54,692 nt of DNA from Synechococcales cyanobacterium bin2.concoct.b11b12b14.033 (GCA_013298875.1 JAAFJH010000004.1:1-54692); one strand, 5' to 3'. Shown: positions 17,793 to 29,037, counted from the first letter of the stretch. The notes: a model not told the origin generated them from the letters alone. Made by a program: numbers and translations.

Positions 17793-18162
17793 GATTCCCT
17801 TTGAAAGGCAGGCCGTTAAATTAAAGAAACAGCTTGCCTAGCAAATTGCTTTGAGTTCCCACCAAAGTACTTATAATCTTTTTGAAATTTAGATGTCCAA
17901 GTTAGGTTTTTCAATCAGTTAACTTTCTTATAAAATCTTCAGCTGTCGAAGGATGACTCTGTCGGGGATTCCTTCTGAGCCTCTTCCGATGCTTAATTGT
18001 TTCGGCAATTGAAAAGGGGAACACCACTCCTCTCGCGGTGGACGGAGAGTGGGAGAGGATGAGGTCAGGAAGAAAATTAAAAGTCATGACGTATCTATTT
18101 TGACTTTTAATTTTCTTCCTGGGTACTTTCTCTATTTTCTTTCCATTGCACCTCAGTAAAAT
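17793..18162. other. GC-richer structured intergenic region between convergent clpC and dnaK
   Basis: A hairpin can form directly after clpC: aggcaggc (about 17799-17806) with gcttgcct. Bases 17941-18070 are clearly richer in G and C than the surroundings and can fold. The segment cctcttcc (17980-17987) pairs with gggagagg (about 18051-18058) around smaller stems such as aattg/caatt and ctctc/gagag. It may be an intergenic REP-like repeat, a structured RNA, or a two-way terminator region. No known RNA family was recognised. Confidence 0.5.
18067..18120. repeat. Perfect 20-bp inverted repeat between clpC and dnaK
   Basis: The left arm 18067-18086 (aggaagaaaattaaaagtca) is the exact reverse complement of 18101-18120, with a 14-nt loop. 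It sits between two convergent genes and could end transcription from both sides. It is not followed by a T-run in either direction, so it is not a textbook intrinsic terminator. Confidence 0.85.
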
Positions 18163-20088
<1,926 letters not shown>

Positions 20089-20193
20089 TTAGAAATAGTA
20101 AAAAATGATTTTAAAAGTTTAGCAAAATTTTCTTTAAGCTAACAAACAAAAAATTATTTTTAAATGTTTTTATGTCTATGCGGAGCTTTATTT

Positions 20194-21966
20194 TCACTTT
20201 TTCACTAATTTGTCTGGGTACATATTTACTAAAGCTTCTCCAATGCGATTAAAAATAGGGCCAGCAACAGTATTTCCCCAACCGCCAGCTTCTTTCGGGG
20301 CATCTATTACTACTAAAATTAAAAACTCGGGTTTCATAGCCGGAAAATACCCAATAAAAGAAGCAATTGTTTCACCCGGACAATAATGACCAATTTTAGG
20401 ACAATATTTTTGGGCGGTGCCAGTTTTTCCCGCCACTTCATAATTTGGAATTTCACCGGCCATATAAGTAATATCTTGTTCCAAATTGTCTTTGATGCTT
20501 TGGGCTAATAAACCACTAATATTACTGGCTATACGGGCTGAAAGAACTTTACGTTTGATAATTTTGGTTTGTTTAATGGTTTTTGTTCCATCGGCTGAAC
20601 GAATAGACTTAATAATATGTGGTTGAACCCATTCTCCCTGATTAGCTATAACCCCAATTGAAGAAGCTAATTGCAAAGGTGTAACGGCTACTGCTCCTTG
20701 CCCAAAGCTAGTAGTAGCAATATCTATTTCTCTCCAAGTTTTATAATCTTTTAAAACACCCGCTGACTCACCCGGAATTTCAATACCAGTTTTTTCGGCA
20801 ATACCAAATTTCTTTAATTGCTCATAAAACTTTTCGGGCGGCATTTTTAAACCAATATCTGCCGCACCCGTATTAGACGAAAACCTAAATAATTGCATTA
20901 AATCTATTTCTTTTGCTTTGCCAGCTTTATAATCATGATTGTAAATGGTTTTATTGCCAATTTTGACTTTACCTTCATCCATATATTTATAGTCTAGTTT
21001 TATAACACCCAGATTGAGAGCCGAAGCGACCGTTAAAATTTTAAAAGTGGAACCTGGTTCATAAATTTGACTAATTGCCCAATTAACTGTTTGTGCTGGC
21101 GAATAATGCCCATAAAAATTAGGATCATAAGACGGAGAATTGGCCCACGCCATAATTTCGCCATTTTTCGGATTTAAAACTACCGCCGTCCCTCTTTCTG
21201 CTTTAAATTCTTTAATTCCTGCGTCTAAAATTTGTTCGACTTTGTATTGCAATTTGGAATCAATTGTTAATTCAACTTGTTGACCAAATGAGCTGTTAAT
21301 AATAGGTTTAAGCGATGCATATTTGATTAAAGGCCTCCCGTCTCCTCGGGTAAAAACTTTAGAAGATTCAGTTTTAGCATTGGTTAATTCTTTATTTAAA
21401 ACTTGCTCAATTCCCGCTTGTCCAGACGAATCCCACGAAACAAAACCTAATAAATGAGCGGCTAATTTGCCGTGCGGATATTCACGTGAATTAACTGGTT
21501 CTAATTCTAGGCCAGCTATACGTAACTTCGCAATTTCATCCGCTTTTTCACGGCTTAAAAAAGTAGCTAATTTAATCATTTTTTTCTTAGTATTACGCAA
21601 AGTATCAATTTTTTCTTCGGTAATATTTAATATTTTCGATAGCTGTTCAGTTTGACCAATCGAAGCTTTATAATTCTGAGGACGCAAGAACACATTGAAG
21701 CGAGCTGTATCAATCGCTAAAGTTATCCCTTTACAATCAGTTATTTCGCCCCGAAAAATAGTAGTTAAATTTGAAAGCCTTTTTTGGTTGAGAGCTGTTT
21801 TTTTGAGATTTTTAGCCTGAAAAGTTTGTAAATAAAAGGTTTTGCCCAGAATAAGCCCGAAAAATAAAAGTAAAACAAATTGAATTAAGCGTACCCGCCA
21901 AATAATAACTGGCTTTGAGTTATCGGTGGTTTTAGGATTAATTTGCTTTGATTCTGAGTCTGTCAT
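20194..21966 (-). CDS. ftsI: Peptidoglycan D,D-transpeptidase FtsI/PBP2-type
   Basis: This 590-aa penicillin-binding protein has a cytosolic N-terminus, one membrane anchor (VRLIQFVLLLFFGLILGKTFYL), a PBP dimerisation domain, and a transpeptidase domain. The transpeptidase domain has all three active-site motifs: STFK (SxxK), SSN and KTG (AGKTGTAQK). It crosslinks septal peptidoglycan on the outer face of the inner membrane. No PASTA domains are present. The absence of mraW/ftsL/murE neighbours means it is outside a dcw cluster here. An elongation-type PBP2 is the alternative, but the size and start (REYPHGKLAAHLLGFV) favour FtsI. Confidence 0.92.
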   Translation of the reverse strand: MTDSESKQINPKTTDNSKPVIIWRVRLIQFVLLLFFGLILGKTFYLQTFQAKNLKKTALNQKRLSNLTTIFRGEITDCKGITLAIDTARFNVFLRPQNYKASIGQTEQLSKILNITEEKIDTLRNTKKKMIKLATFLSREKADEIAKLRIAGLELEPVNSREYPHGKLAAHLLGFVSWDSSGQAGIEQVLNKELTNAKTESSKVFTRGDGRPLIKYASLKPIINSSFGQQVELTIDSKLQYKVEQILDAGIKEFKAERGTAVVLNPKNGEIMAWANSPSYDPNFYGHYSPAQTVNWAISQIYEPGSTFKILTVASALNLGVIKLDYKYMDEGKVKIGNKTIYNHDYKAGKAKEIDLMQLFRFSSNTGAADIGLKMPPEKFYEQLKKFGIAEKTGIEIPGESAGVLKDYKTWREIDIATTSFGQGAVAVTPLQLASSIGVIANQGEWVQPHIIKSIRSADGTKTIKQTKIIKRKVLSARIASNISGLLAQSIKDNLEQDITYMAGEIPNYEVAGKTGTAQKYCPKIGHYCPGETIASFIGYFPAMKPEFLILVVIDAPKEAGGWGNTVAGPIFNRIGEALVNMYPDKLVKK

Positions 21967-22077
21967 ATTTTTTGAACCAAAGATATTTTTATTTTTAAGT
22001 CAATTTTACGCACTTGATACTAGTTTTAATTTAAAATTTAAATATTAGTTTGTCAAAAGATAAAAAAATAAAATATT

Positions 22078-22203
22078 ATGAGCGTTCAGGAAAATCAAAA
22101 TAATAATAAAAAGCAATTATCCCGAGGAATTATTTTATTAGTTTTAATAAGCTCTTTGACAGCCAGTTTAATTTATTATTTAAGTTCAAATATTGGTCAA
22201 TAA
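22078..22203 (+). CDS. Small single-span membrane protein (41 aa), hypothetical
   Basis: This ORF is too short for the track. It starts at ATG 22078 (MSVQENQNN…), has an Asn/Lys/Gln-rich N-terminus and one hydrophobic helix (IILLVLISSLTASLIYYL), and ends at TAA 22201-22203, 7 bp before the pstB stop on the other strand. It fills the gap between the divergent ftsI start and pstB end almost exactly, which supports a real gene. No good ribosome site is visible. Function unknown. Confidence 0.5.
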   Translation: MSVQENQNNNKKQLSRGIILLVLISSLTASLIYYLSSNIGQ

Positions 22204-22210
22204 AAATTTT

Positions 22211-23008
22211 TTAACCAAAACGTCCTGTAATATAGCCTTCTGTTCTTTGATCTTGCGGATTACTAAACAAATCAATAGTTGGCTTATATTCCACTAATTC
22301 ACCAGCTTTATTTTTTTCATTTACCCAAAACAAAGCGGTTGAGTCAGAAATACGGCTAGCCTGCTGCATATTATGCGTAACAATAACAAGGGTCAATTGC
22401 TTTTTCAGTTCAATTAATAAATCTTCAATTTTCACGGTAGCAATTGGATCTAAAGCCGAACAAGGTTCATCCAAAAGTAATATTTCCGGGCCAACTGCTA
22501 AAGCACGTGCAATGCAAAGCCTTTGTTGCTGACCGCCTGATAAATCTTGCCCCAAAGAACTATGTAATTTATCTTTAACTTCCTCCCATAAAGCAGCGTA
22601 TTTTAAGCTTTGTTCAACTATTTCATCCAAATCAGCCTTTTTAGGGCTATCAAATAAACGAGGCCCGTAGGCAATATTGTCATAAATGCTCATCGGAAAA
22701 GGATTAGGTTTTTGAAATACCATGCCAACTCGACGTCTTAAAGCAATCACATCTATTTTAGGATCATAAATATTAGTTGGTCCCTCATCGTTTTCCAAGT
22801 CAATATTAATTAAGCCCTCGGCCGAAGCACTAGCAATTGTGTCATTCATGCGGTTAAAACAGCGTAATACTGTCGATTTTCCGCAACCAGAAGGCCCAAT
22901 GAAGGCCGTAATTTGTTTTTCAGGTATATTTAAATTGACATTGTCTACGGCCAAGCGTTTACCGTAAGAACAAGATAAATTTTGAACTATAATTTTGTTT
23001 TTCTGCAT
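22211..23008 (-). CDS. pstB: Phosphate ABC transporter ATP-binding protein PstB
   Basis: The 265-aa protein is the ATPase of the high-affinity phosphate importer PstSCAB. It shows Walker [10 protein letters not shown], the PstB-specific [11 protein letters not shown]-loop [15 protein letters not shown], signature [16 protein letters not shown], Walker [13 protein letters not shown] and the switch His in VTHNM. The membrane subunits PstC and PstA and the binding protein PstS are not in the window. Upstream on the same strand are pepP and an OmpR-family response regulator. A link between that regulator and phosphate control is possible but rests only on position. Confidence 0.96.
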   Translation of the reverse strand: MQKNKIIVQNLSCSYGKRLAVDNVNLNIPEKQITAFIGPSGCGKSTVLRCFNRMNDTIASASAEGLINIDLENDEGPTNIYDPKIDVIALRRRVGMVFQKPNPFPMSIYDNIAYGPRLFDSPKKADLDEIVEQSLKYAALWEEVKDKLHSSLGQDLSGGQQQRLCIARALAVGPEILLLDEPCSALDPIATVKIEDLLIELKKQLTLVIVTHNMQQASRISDSTALFWVNEKNKAGELVEYKPTIDLFSNPQDQRTEGYITGRFG

Positions 23009-23088
23009 TTAAAATTATCATTAGCCAAAAGTCTTACATTACTTTAAACCGTTTAAGTTAATTTATCAGAGAAAAAATATTAATTAAA

Positions 23089-24354
23089 TTATTTTATAGC
23101 TAATTCGGTTAAATTCTCACAACCTATTTCGGTAATTAAAATATCATCTTCAATTCTAATGCCAATTCCTCTAAAAGCTTCGTTTATACTTGAATTTTCA
23201 GGGTCAAAATAAAGGCCCGGTTCAATTGTCATTAACATACCCGGTTTTAAAACCTTCGATTTTCCGTCTGATTCTTGATAAGCTCCAATATCGTGTACAT
23301 CTAGGCCTAGCCAATGCCCGGTACGGTGCATATAAAATTTGCGATATTTTTTCTCTTCAAGTATTTCATCAAAAGAGCCAGTCAATAGTTTTAAATCTTT
23401 TAAACCATTACTTAAAATCCAAACCGCCTTTTCATGTATTTGATCAAAAGTTGCATTTTTTATTTTACTTTGCTCAATAGCAGCTAATTCCGCTTTTAAA
23501 ACTAAATCATAAATTTCTTTTTGAGCAGTCGTAAATTTACCATTAACCGGGAAAGTACGTGTTATATCAGCCGCATAATAATTGTATTCGCAGCCTGCAT
23601 CAATCAAAATTAATTCTTGATCTTTTAAAATACCATTATTATTTGTATAGTGTAAAATTGTGGCATTTTGTCCCGCCGCTACTATTGACGGATAAGCCCA
23701 ATTACAATTATTTTGCCGGAAAAAACCTTCCATTAAACCTTCCAAATAATATTCGTATTCGCCAGCTTTGCAAGCTTCTCGGGCTAAATTATGGGCTTTA
23801 GCGGCAATTTGAGTGGCCACTTTAATTTGGGCTATTTCCCAATCATCTTTGAATAAACGCAGTTCGCCTAGCAAATTTTGCGTGCTAGTAATTTGATAAA
23901 TGCGTTTTTGCCTAACCAGATCAAGTATTTCAATTCCCAAACTTATATAATTTTCACTGCCAAAATCAAAATAAATATGTTGCAATCCACCCAAAAGCTT
24001 TTCTAGTTGGGGTTTTAACTCACTAAATAAAAAACTTTGCTCAATTCCCCCAATTTCCGCCGCACCAGCAGGCCCACTCCGATAGCCAGTCCAAATTTCT
24101 TTCTCTTTTTCTTTCGGTCTAGCAAAAATATAATTTACGGTTTCTTTTTCGGTTTTTATAATTAATAAAGCGGAATCCGGCTCATTGAAACCAGTTAAAT
24201 ACCAAAAAGAACTATTTTGTCTAAATTTATGCTCAACATCTGAATTACGGTGCATTTGCTGAGCCGAAAGAATCAGAGCGGCTGAATTGACGGGCATTAA
24301 ATCTGCTAACTTTTGTCGGCGTACTTTTAATTTTGCAATTGGGGTGTCAGGCAT
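23089..24354 (-). CDS. pepP: Xaa-Pro aminopeptidase (aminopeptidase P)
   Basis: This is a pita-bread metallopeptidase that removes an N-terminal residue preceding proline. The N-terminal creatinase-like domain (RNSDVEHKFRQNSSFWYLTGF) is followed by the catalytic domain with the five metal ligands. These are in LIDAGCEYNYYAADITRTFP (two Asp), HRTGHWLGLDVHD (His), TIEPGLYF (Glu) and GIRIEDD (Glu). The ORF track starts at 24396, inside the upstream response-regulator gene. The ATG at 24354, one base after the regulator's stop codon, is the better start (MPDTPIAKLKVRRQ) and gives 421 aa. Tight spacing indicates co-transcription with the regulator. Confidence 0.94.
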   Translation of the reverse strand: MPDTPIAKLKVRRQKLADLMPVNSAALILSAQQMHRNSDVEHKFRQNSSFWYLTGFNEPDSALLIIKTEKETVNYIFARPKEKEKEIWTGYRSGPAGAAEIGGIEQSFLFSELKPQLEKLLGGLQHIYFDFGSENYISLGIEILDLVRQKRIYQITSTQNLLGELRLFKDDWEIAQIKVATQIAAKAHNLAREACKAGEYEYYLEGLMEGFFRQNNCNWAYPSIVAAGQNATILHYTNNNGILKDQELILIDAGCEYNYYAADITRTFPVNGKFTTAQKEIYDLVLKAELAAIEQSKIKNATFDQIHEKAVWILSNGLKDLKLLTGSFDEILEEKKYRKFYMHRTGHWLGLDVHDIGAYQESDGKSKVLKPGMLMTIEPGLYFDPENSSINEAFRGIGIRIEDDILITEIGCENLTELAIK

Positions 24355-24355
24355 T

Positions 24356-25033
24356 TTAAGCCCCAAAACGATAGCCAAAACCCCGAACGGTGGCAACGTG
24401 TTTTCCTTGATCTCCTAAAATCTCTCTGAGCCAGCAAGCATGAACGTCGACTGATTTTTCTCCGACATTTTCATTTCCCCAAACGGCGTCTAAAATTTGT
24501 CCGCGAGAAAAAACACGGCGAGGATTGAGCATTAAAAGCTTCATCATGCCAAATAATTTGGGCGATAATTGTTTTTCTTCTTGGTCTACCCACACCCGAT
24601 GAGCGTCTAAATCTATTACAATACGATCATAAACAATTCTTTTGCTTGGGCTGGCCGAAATCTGTTCTGTGCGGCGTAAAACACTACGCATTCTGGCCAT
24701 TAATTCTTCTTGATTAAAAGGTTTAGTTAAATAATCATCCGCTCCAGCTTCTAAACCCTGAATTACTTCTTCTTTGGCGGTTTTTCCAGTTACCATAATT
24801 ACTGGCACTGATTGCTGAGAAGCTCTTAATTGTTTCAAAAAGTCTATTCCTTGCATAGCACCAGGCAAATTCCAATCTAAAATAATTAAGTCACAAGGCT
24901 GCAAATGAAATGATTCGGAGGCTTTTTCTGCGTCAGTAACACCGATTACTTGATAACCTTCTTTCTGTAAAAAAAAAGTAATTGCCTCTAAAAGAGGAAT
25001 TTCATCTTCTACTAAAAGTACTCTAATTGACAT
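24356..25033 (-). CDS. OmpR/PhoB-family response regulator
   Basis: The receiver domain (residues 1-120) has the acidic pocket VEDE, the phospho-acceptor Asp53 in ILDWNLP, Thr82 in MVTGK and Lys104 in LTKPF. The C-terminal winged-helix DNA-binding domain ends VRGFGYRFG, as in OmpR/PhoB/RpaB proteins. No histidine kinase is nearby, so its partner is encoded elsewhere. It heads a run of minus-strand genes (regulator, pepP, pstB), with 1 bp to pepP and about 80 bp from pepP to pstB. That context would fit phosphate control, but family members regulate many processes. Confidence 0.93.
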   Translation of the reverse strand: MSIRVLLVEDEIPLLEAITFFLQKEGYQVIGVTDAEKASESFHLQPCDLIILDWNLPGAMQGIDFLKQLRASQQSVPVIMVTGKTAKEEVIQGLEAGADDYLTKPFNQEELMARMRSVLRRTEQISASPSKRIVYDRIVIDLDAHRVWVDQEEKQLSPKLFGMMKLLMLNPRRVFSRGQILDAVWGNENVGEKSVDVHACWLREILGDQGKHVATVRGFGYRFGA

Positions 25034-25246
25034 CGTCTCTCTTTAAGCTTTAGAAACTTTAATATATTAACTTTAACACGTGATTGGGGCTTTAATTGCT
25101 TAATACAAGATTTAAGTTATTAAATATTCAATTAATGCTTAATCTTTTCTTTCCAATTTAACGCTTCATTAAAGCAAAAATCATTCAATTAAATTAATAC
25201 TAATAAATTTGTGCCGGACTTTTAATTTTTTAACTTTTTAGCTTTT

Positions 25247-26179
25247 TTAAATAATAGACTTCAATACGTCTGAAAAATCGAGTGGTAAATCAGTTTCAAA
25301 ATGCATTATTTCTTGGTTGATTGGATGAATAAATTGAATTTCTTTAGCATGCAGACATTGCCTTTTAATTAAGTGAGTCTCTGATCTTTTTCCTCCATAA
25401 ACAGGGTCTCCGAGCAAAGGGTAATTTATATATTCAAAATGAACACGTATTTGATGAGTTCGGCCAGTGCTTAAATTAACTTTTACCAGTGAATGCTTAG
25501 TGAAGTTTTCAATTATTTCCCAGTGTGTAAGAGCAAAGCGGGCTTTTTTAGTATTGTCTAAAATTACGGCCATCTTTTTACGATCTTTTGGATGGCGACC
25601 AAGAGGAGCTTCAATTTTGCCTGACCAGTCTTTTAATTTTCCGACACAAATTGCCCAATAAATTCGTTTTAAGCTCCGAGTACTTAGCTGCTGAGCTAGG
25701 CCAAAATGTGCTTCATTAGTTTTGGCAATTAATATTAATCCGCTAGTATTTTTATCGAGGCGATGCACAATACCAGGACGGGGCATTTCTTTGGAATTGA
25801 GGTCAGAAAGATTATTAACTTGATAACGATATAAAAGAGCATTTACTAAAGTATTATTTCTTATATCATTGGTTGGATGGACGGTTAAATTAGCTTGTTT
25901 ATTAATAACAATTAAATATTCATCTTCATAAATAATATCTAAAGGAATATTTTCAGGTTCAATATCTGAGTCTAAAGCTGGCTTCAATTCAATTTGACCT
26001 TTAACTTGATCACCATTTTGAAGCATATAACCATTTTTAGTAATAATTTTTTCATTAATATAAATCAATTCTTTTTCAAGGCTCCGCTGGATGAGTGAGC
26101 GAGTTTGATTACTTAATTCCGCCAAAAATAAATCTAATCTTTTGCTGTCAGATTCGTTATAAGTACAATTAATTTGCAT
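25247..26179 (-). CDS. RluD-family pseudouridine synthase
   Basis: The protein isomerises uridines in 23S rRNA (RluC/RluD group). It has an N-terminal S4 RNA-binding domain (KRLDLFLAELSNQTRSLIQRSLE), then the catalytic motif HRLDKNTSGLILIAKT with the active-site Asp, and the C-terminal STGRTHQIRVH and GDPVYGG. The ORF track starts at a TTG (26212). The ATG at 26179 begins MQINCTYNESDSKRLD and fits the family better, giving 310 aa. Whether it is RluD proper or a relative with another target uridine cannot be decided. It is divergent from speE. Confidence 0.92.
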   Translation of the reverse strand: MQINCTYNESDSKRLDLFLAELSNQTRSLIQRSLEKELIYINEKIITKNGYMLQNGDQVKGQIELKPALDSDIEPENIPLDIIYEDEYLIVINKQANLTVHPTNDIRNNTLVNALLYRYQVNNLSDLNSKEMPRPGIVHRLDKNTSGLILIAKTNEAHFGLAQQLSTRSLKRIYWAICVGKLKDWSGKIEAPLGRHPKDRKKMAVILDNTKKARFALTHWEIIENFTKHSLVKVNLSTGRTHQIRVHFEYINYPLLGDPVYGGKRSETHLIKRQCLHAKEIQFIHPINQEIMHFETDLPLDFSDVLKSII

Positions 26180-26239
26180 ATTTTTAAATCTAAATAAGTT
26201 AAACTTTATCAAATTAGTTTTGTCTAAAAAAATAAAGAA

Positions 26240-27085
26240 ATGAGCAAGGAATTCGCTTCAAGCTGGGTTTTTGAACAATATAAAAATACAGCTTTCGGTT
26301 TTGAAACTAAGCAAGTTTTATATAGCCAAAAATCAAAGTATCAATTAGTTGAAATTTTTGATACACCAGATTGGGGAAGGGTTTTAATGCTAGATGGTTT
26401 AATGATGATAACCGAAAAAGATGAATTTTTTTACCATGAAACAATTACGCATTTGCCGATGGCTTTAAAAGAAGGAAAAGTGAAAAAGGTTTTGGTAATC
26501 GGAGCAGGAGATGGCGGTACCGTTCGTGAATTAACTAAATATTCTCAAATCGAAAAAATTGATATGGTTGAAATAGACGAAGAAGTAATTTCAGCTAGCC
26601 AAAAGTTTTTACCTACTTTAAGCTGTGCCTTAGAAGATAAACGCGTTAATATAATTGTGAAAGACGCTGCTATTTTTATACAAAATGCCCCGGTTAATGA
26701 ATATGATTTAATATTAGCTGATTCGTCCGATCCAGAAGGTTTTGCAGCTACTTTAATTGAAACTCCTTTTTATAATAAAATAAAATCCACTTTAACCGAT
26801 AATGGAATATTTATGGCTCAGAGCGGATCTCCATTATTACAAGCCTCTGAATTACACAAAACTTGGAAAAATTTAAACTTAGTATTTCCGCATTGTGAAT
26901 TAGCCTGGTCTTTAACTCCTAGCTATCCGGGCAGTTATTGGACATATGTTTTAGCTAGTAAAGCTCCCATTAATAAATTTACTACTCAAAAAAACCAAGT
27001 GCCAAATTGTAAGTTTTGGAAGCCAGAATTATTAGAAGCTTTATTGACAAGGTCTCCTCTGATTGAAAGCATTTTAAATGGTTGA
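26240..27085 (+). CDS. speE: Polyamine aminopropyltransferase (spermidine synthase)
   Basis: SpeE transfers an aminopropyl group from decarboxylated S-adenosylmethionine to putrescine. The sequence has the N-terminal beta domain (MLDGLMMITEKDEFFYHETITHLP) and the methyltransferase-like fold with VIGAGDGGTVRELTK, VEIDEEVI, and the catalytic Asp region ILADSSDPEG. The length of 281 aa is normal. The usual partner speD/speH is not in the window. It is convergent with the TMEM175-like gene, with only 5 bp between stops. Its ATG follows an A/T-rich leader without a strong Shine-Dalgarno. Confidence 0.95.
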   Translation: MSKEFASSWVFEQYKNTAFGFETKQVLYSQKSKYQLVEIFDTPDWGRVLMLDGLMMITEKDEFFYHETITHLPMALKEGKVKKVLVIGAGDGGTVRELTKYSQIEKIDMVEIDEEVISASQKFLPTLSCALEDKRVNIIVKDAAIFIQNAPVNEYDLILADSSDPEGFAATLIETPFYNKIKSTLTDNGIFMAQSGSPLLQASELHKTWKNLNLVFPHCELAWSLTPSYPGSYWTYVLASKAPINKFTTQKNQVPNCKFWKPELLEALLTRSPLIESILNG

Positions 27086-27090
27086 ATAAT

Positions 27091-27675
27091 TTAAGGCTTT
27101 TTATTTTTAAGTTTTTTTTCAATGCGATTATCTGGAATAAGCCACATAATGGCCACTGAAACATATAATCCAAAAGCGAGAAAAGAATTTACAAAAGCTA
27201 ATCCGATAGCCAGGAAATAAATAAGCAAAGAAATTCTTCCTTTCAAATCTCGGCCAATTGCGGTGGCTAAGACTGACTGTTCCGGATGAGATTTAATAAG
27301 TACCTGCGTCAGAATATAATAAGCAACCGCACACATGAATAAAACAATGCCATAAAAAATAGTTGGATATAAACCAAAATGATTTTGGCCGAGCCAGCCA
27401 GTCATGAAGGGCAAAATAGAAAGCCAAAATAATAAATGTAAATTTGCCCACAATATTGACCCATTAACATGCTGAACTGCCTGAAATAAATGGTGATGAT
27501 TATTCCAATAAATACCAATATAAATAAAACTAATTATATAACTTATAAAAGCTGGTATTAATGGCCTGAGAGCAGATATATCTTCGGTGTGAGGAATTTT
27601 TAATTCAAGTATCATAATGGTTAAAATAATTGCCATTACTCCATCACTAAATGCTTCCAGGCGGTTTTTTGTCAT
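27091..27675 (-). CDS. TMEM175-like (DUF1211) potassium channel family protein
   Basis: The hallmark RxxxFSDGVxAI motif is present at the N-terminus (NRLEAFSDGVMAIILTIMILELKIP). About six hydrophobic helices and the WNNHHHLFQ segment seen in bacterial members follow. Bacterial TMEM175 proteins form potassium-selective channels as tetramers of six-helix subunits. The ORF track start (27726) adds 17 residues (MRGVLKIVTTDIGEKTK) not typical of the family, so I take the ATG at 27675, giving 194 aa. Channel activity is inferred from the family. Confidence 0.88.
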   Translation of the reverse strand: MTKNRLEAFSDGVMAIILTIMILELKIPHTEDISALRPLIPAFISYIISFIYIGIYWNNHHHLFQAVQHVNGSILWANLHLLFWLSILPFMTGWLGQNHFGLYPTIFYGIVLFMCAVAYYILTQVLIKSHPEQSVLATAIGRDLKGRISLLIYFLAIGLAFVNSFLAFGLYVSVAIMWLIPDNRIEKKLKNKKP

Positions 27676-27779
27676 CTTTGTTTTCTCGCCAATGTCAGTT
27701 GTCACTATTTTGAGTACGCCCCTCAAATTGGGTTATATGAGATTTCTAGACTCTTCACAGGCTATTTGGGCTTACAAAT

Positions 27780-29000
27780 CTAAACAATTAAATGATTGTG
27801 CTGACTGCGCTTGGCTTCCAAATAATTTTCATTTTCTTCATGTTTACAAATAAGTGGTATACGCTCAGAAACAGTAATTCCAAATTTTTCAAAGTCTTTA
27901 ATTTTGCTTGGATTATTAGTCATCAGTTTTATATTATTAATGCCCAAATCTTTTAATATATGCGAACCAACCCAATCTTCCCGCATATCATCAGCAAAGC
28001 CTAAAGCCCGATTTGCTTCAAAGGTATCTAAGCCTTTATTATCCTGAAGGGCATATGCTCTAATTTTATTAGTTAAACCAATACCCCGTCCCTCTTGTTT
28101 TAAATAAAGTAAAATTCCTGAGCCATTTTCGGCAATTCTCTTCATTGATTCTTGTAGCTGAGAATTACAATCACAACGCAAGCTTCCTAAAGCATCGCCA
28201 GTTAAACATTCGCTGTGAGAGCGCACCAAAACACTTTGTTCGGATTTCCAATTCCCATAACATAAGGCTAAATGCTCTTTTTTGCTAATTAATTCATTAA
28301 AAGCATAAACTGAAAATTCTCCAAATTTGGTGGGTAATTTTGCTTCTGCTTCCCTTTTAATCGCCATTTCGGTCCGGAGTCTGTATTCAATAATTTGTTC
28401 AACCGTAATAAAAGGAATATTAAATTTTTTCCGGAACTCGATTAATTCAGGTCTTCTGGCCATTGTGCCATCCGGGTTTAAAATTTCACAAATAACTCCA
28501 ACGGGCTTTAAACCAGCTAATTTGGCTAAATCAACTGAAGCTTCAGTTTGTCCATTTCTTTTCAAAACACCACCATCTTTAGCAATCAAAGGGAAAATAT
28601 GTCCCGGTCTTCTAAAGCAGTTAGCTGTAATTCCTTCTTTGGTACACATTAAAATAGTATTAGCTCTGTCTTCTGCAGAAATACCCGTACTAACACCACT
28701 TTCAGGGTTTCCGTCAATTGAAACTGTAAAAGCTGTTTCTTTCGAATCAGTGGTTTTATAAGTCATTAATTCAAAACCTAATTTATCAGCAATCTCAACT
28801 GAAACAGGCATACAAATCAATCCACGGGCTTCAGTAGCCATAAAGTTAATTAAAGCGGGCGTTATTTTTTCACCGGCACAAACCAAATCACCTTCATTTT
28901 CACGGTCTTCATTATCAGCTACAATAACGGCTTTTCCTTCTTTAATAGCCAAGATGGCCTCTTCGACCGTATTTAAATTATATTCAGTTGAGTTTTGCAT
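27780..29000 (-). CDS. ribBA: Bifunctional 3,4-DHBP synthase / GTP cyclohydrolase II
   Basis: This 406-aa fusion catalyses two entry steps of riboflavin synthesis. The N-terminal RibB half (to about residue 205) makes 3,4-dihydroxy-2-butanone 4-phosphate from ribulose 5-phosphate, with motifs VIVADNEDRENEGDL and RPGHIFPL. The C-terminal RibA half opens GTP and has the zinc site SECLTGDALGSLRCDC and QEGRGIGL. Both halves keep their key residues, so both activities are expected. It is last in a minus-strand run mazG-ssb-ribBA. No FMN riboswitch was recognised upstream. Confidence 0.97.
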   Translation of the reverse strand: MQNSTEYNLNTVEEAILAIKEGKAVIVADNEDRENEGDLVCAGEKITPALINFMATEARGLICMPVSVEIADKLGFELMTYKTTDSKETAFTVSIDGNPESGVSTGISAEDRANTILMCTKEGITANCFRRPGHIFPLIAKDGGVLKRNGQTEASVDLAKLAGLKPVGVICEILNPDGTMARRPELIEFRKKFNIPFITVEQIIEYRLRTEMAIKREAEAKLPTKFGEFSVYAFNELISKKEHLALCYGNWKSEQSVLVRSHSECLTGDALGSLRCDCNSQLQESMKRIAENGSGILLYLKQEGRGIGLTNKIRAYALQDNKGLDTFEANRALGFADDMREDWVGSHILKDLGINNIKLMTNNPSKIKDFEKFGITVSERIPLICKHEENENYLEAKRSQHNHLIV

Positions 29001-29037
29001 TTTATTGATAAGTAGAAATATTAGGAATTAAATAAAT

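Noticed and set aside
18040-18075. Resemblance of gaggtcaggaag to the SRP RNA loop region
   Set aside because: The conserved ccggaag tetraloop receptor and the rest of the SRP fold are missing.
18067-18120. Calling the perfect hairpin an intrinsic terminator
   Set aside because: There is no T-run after the stem in either direction, so it is listed as an inverted repeat instead.
27617-27853. 78-aa plus-strand ORF between the TMEM175-like gene and ribBA
   Set aside because: Mostly antisense to the start of the TMEM175-like gene and the end of ribBA, with no start signal.
28327-28761. 144-aa plus-strand ORF inside ribBA
   Set aside because: Antisense shadow of a well-conserved gene, with composition typical of a reverse frame.
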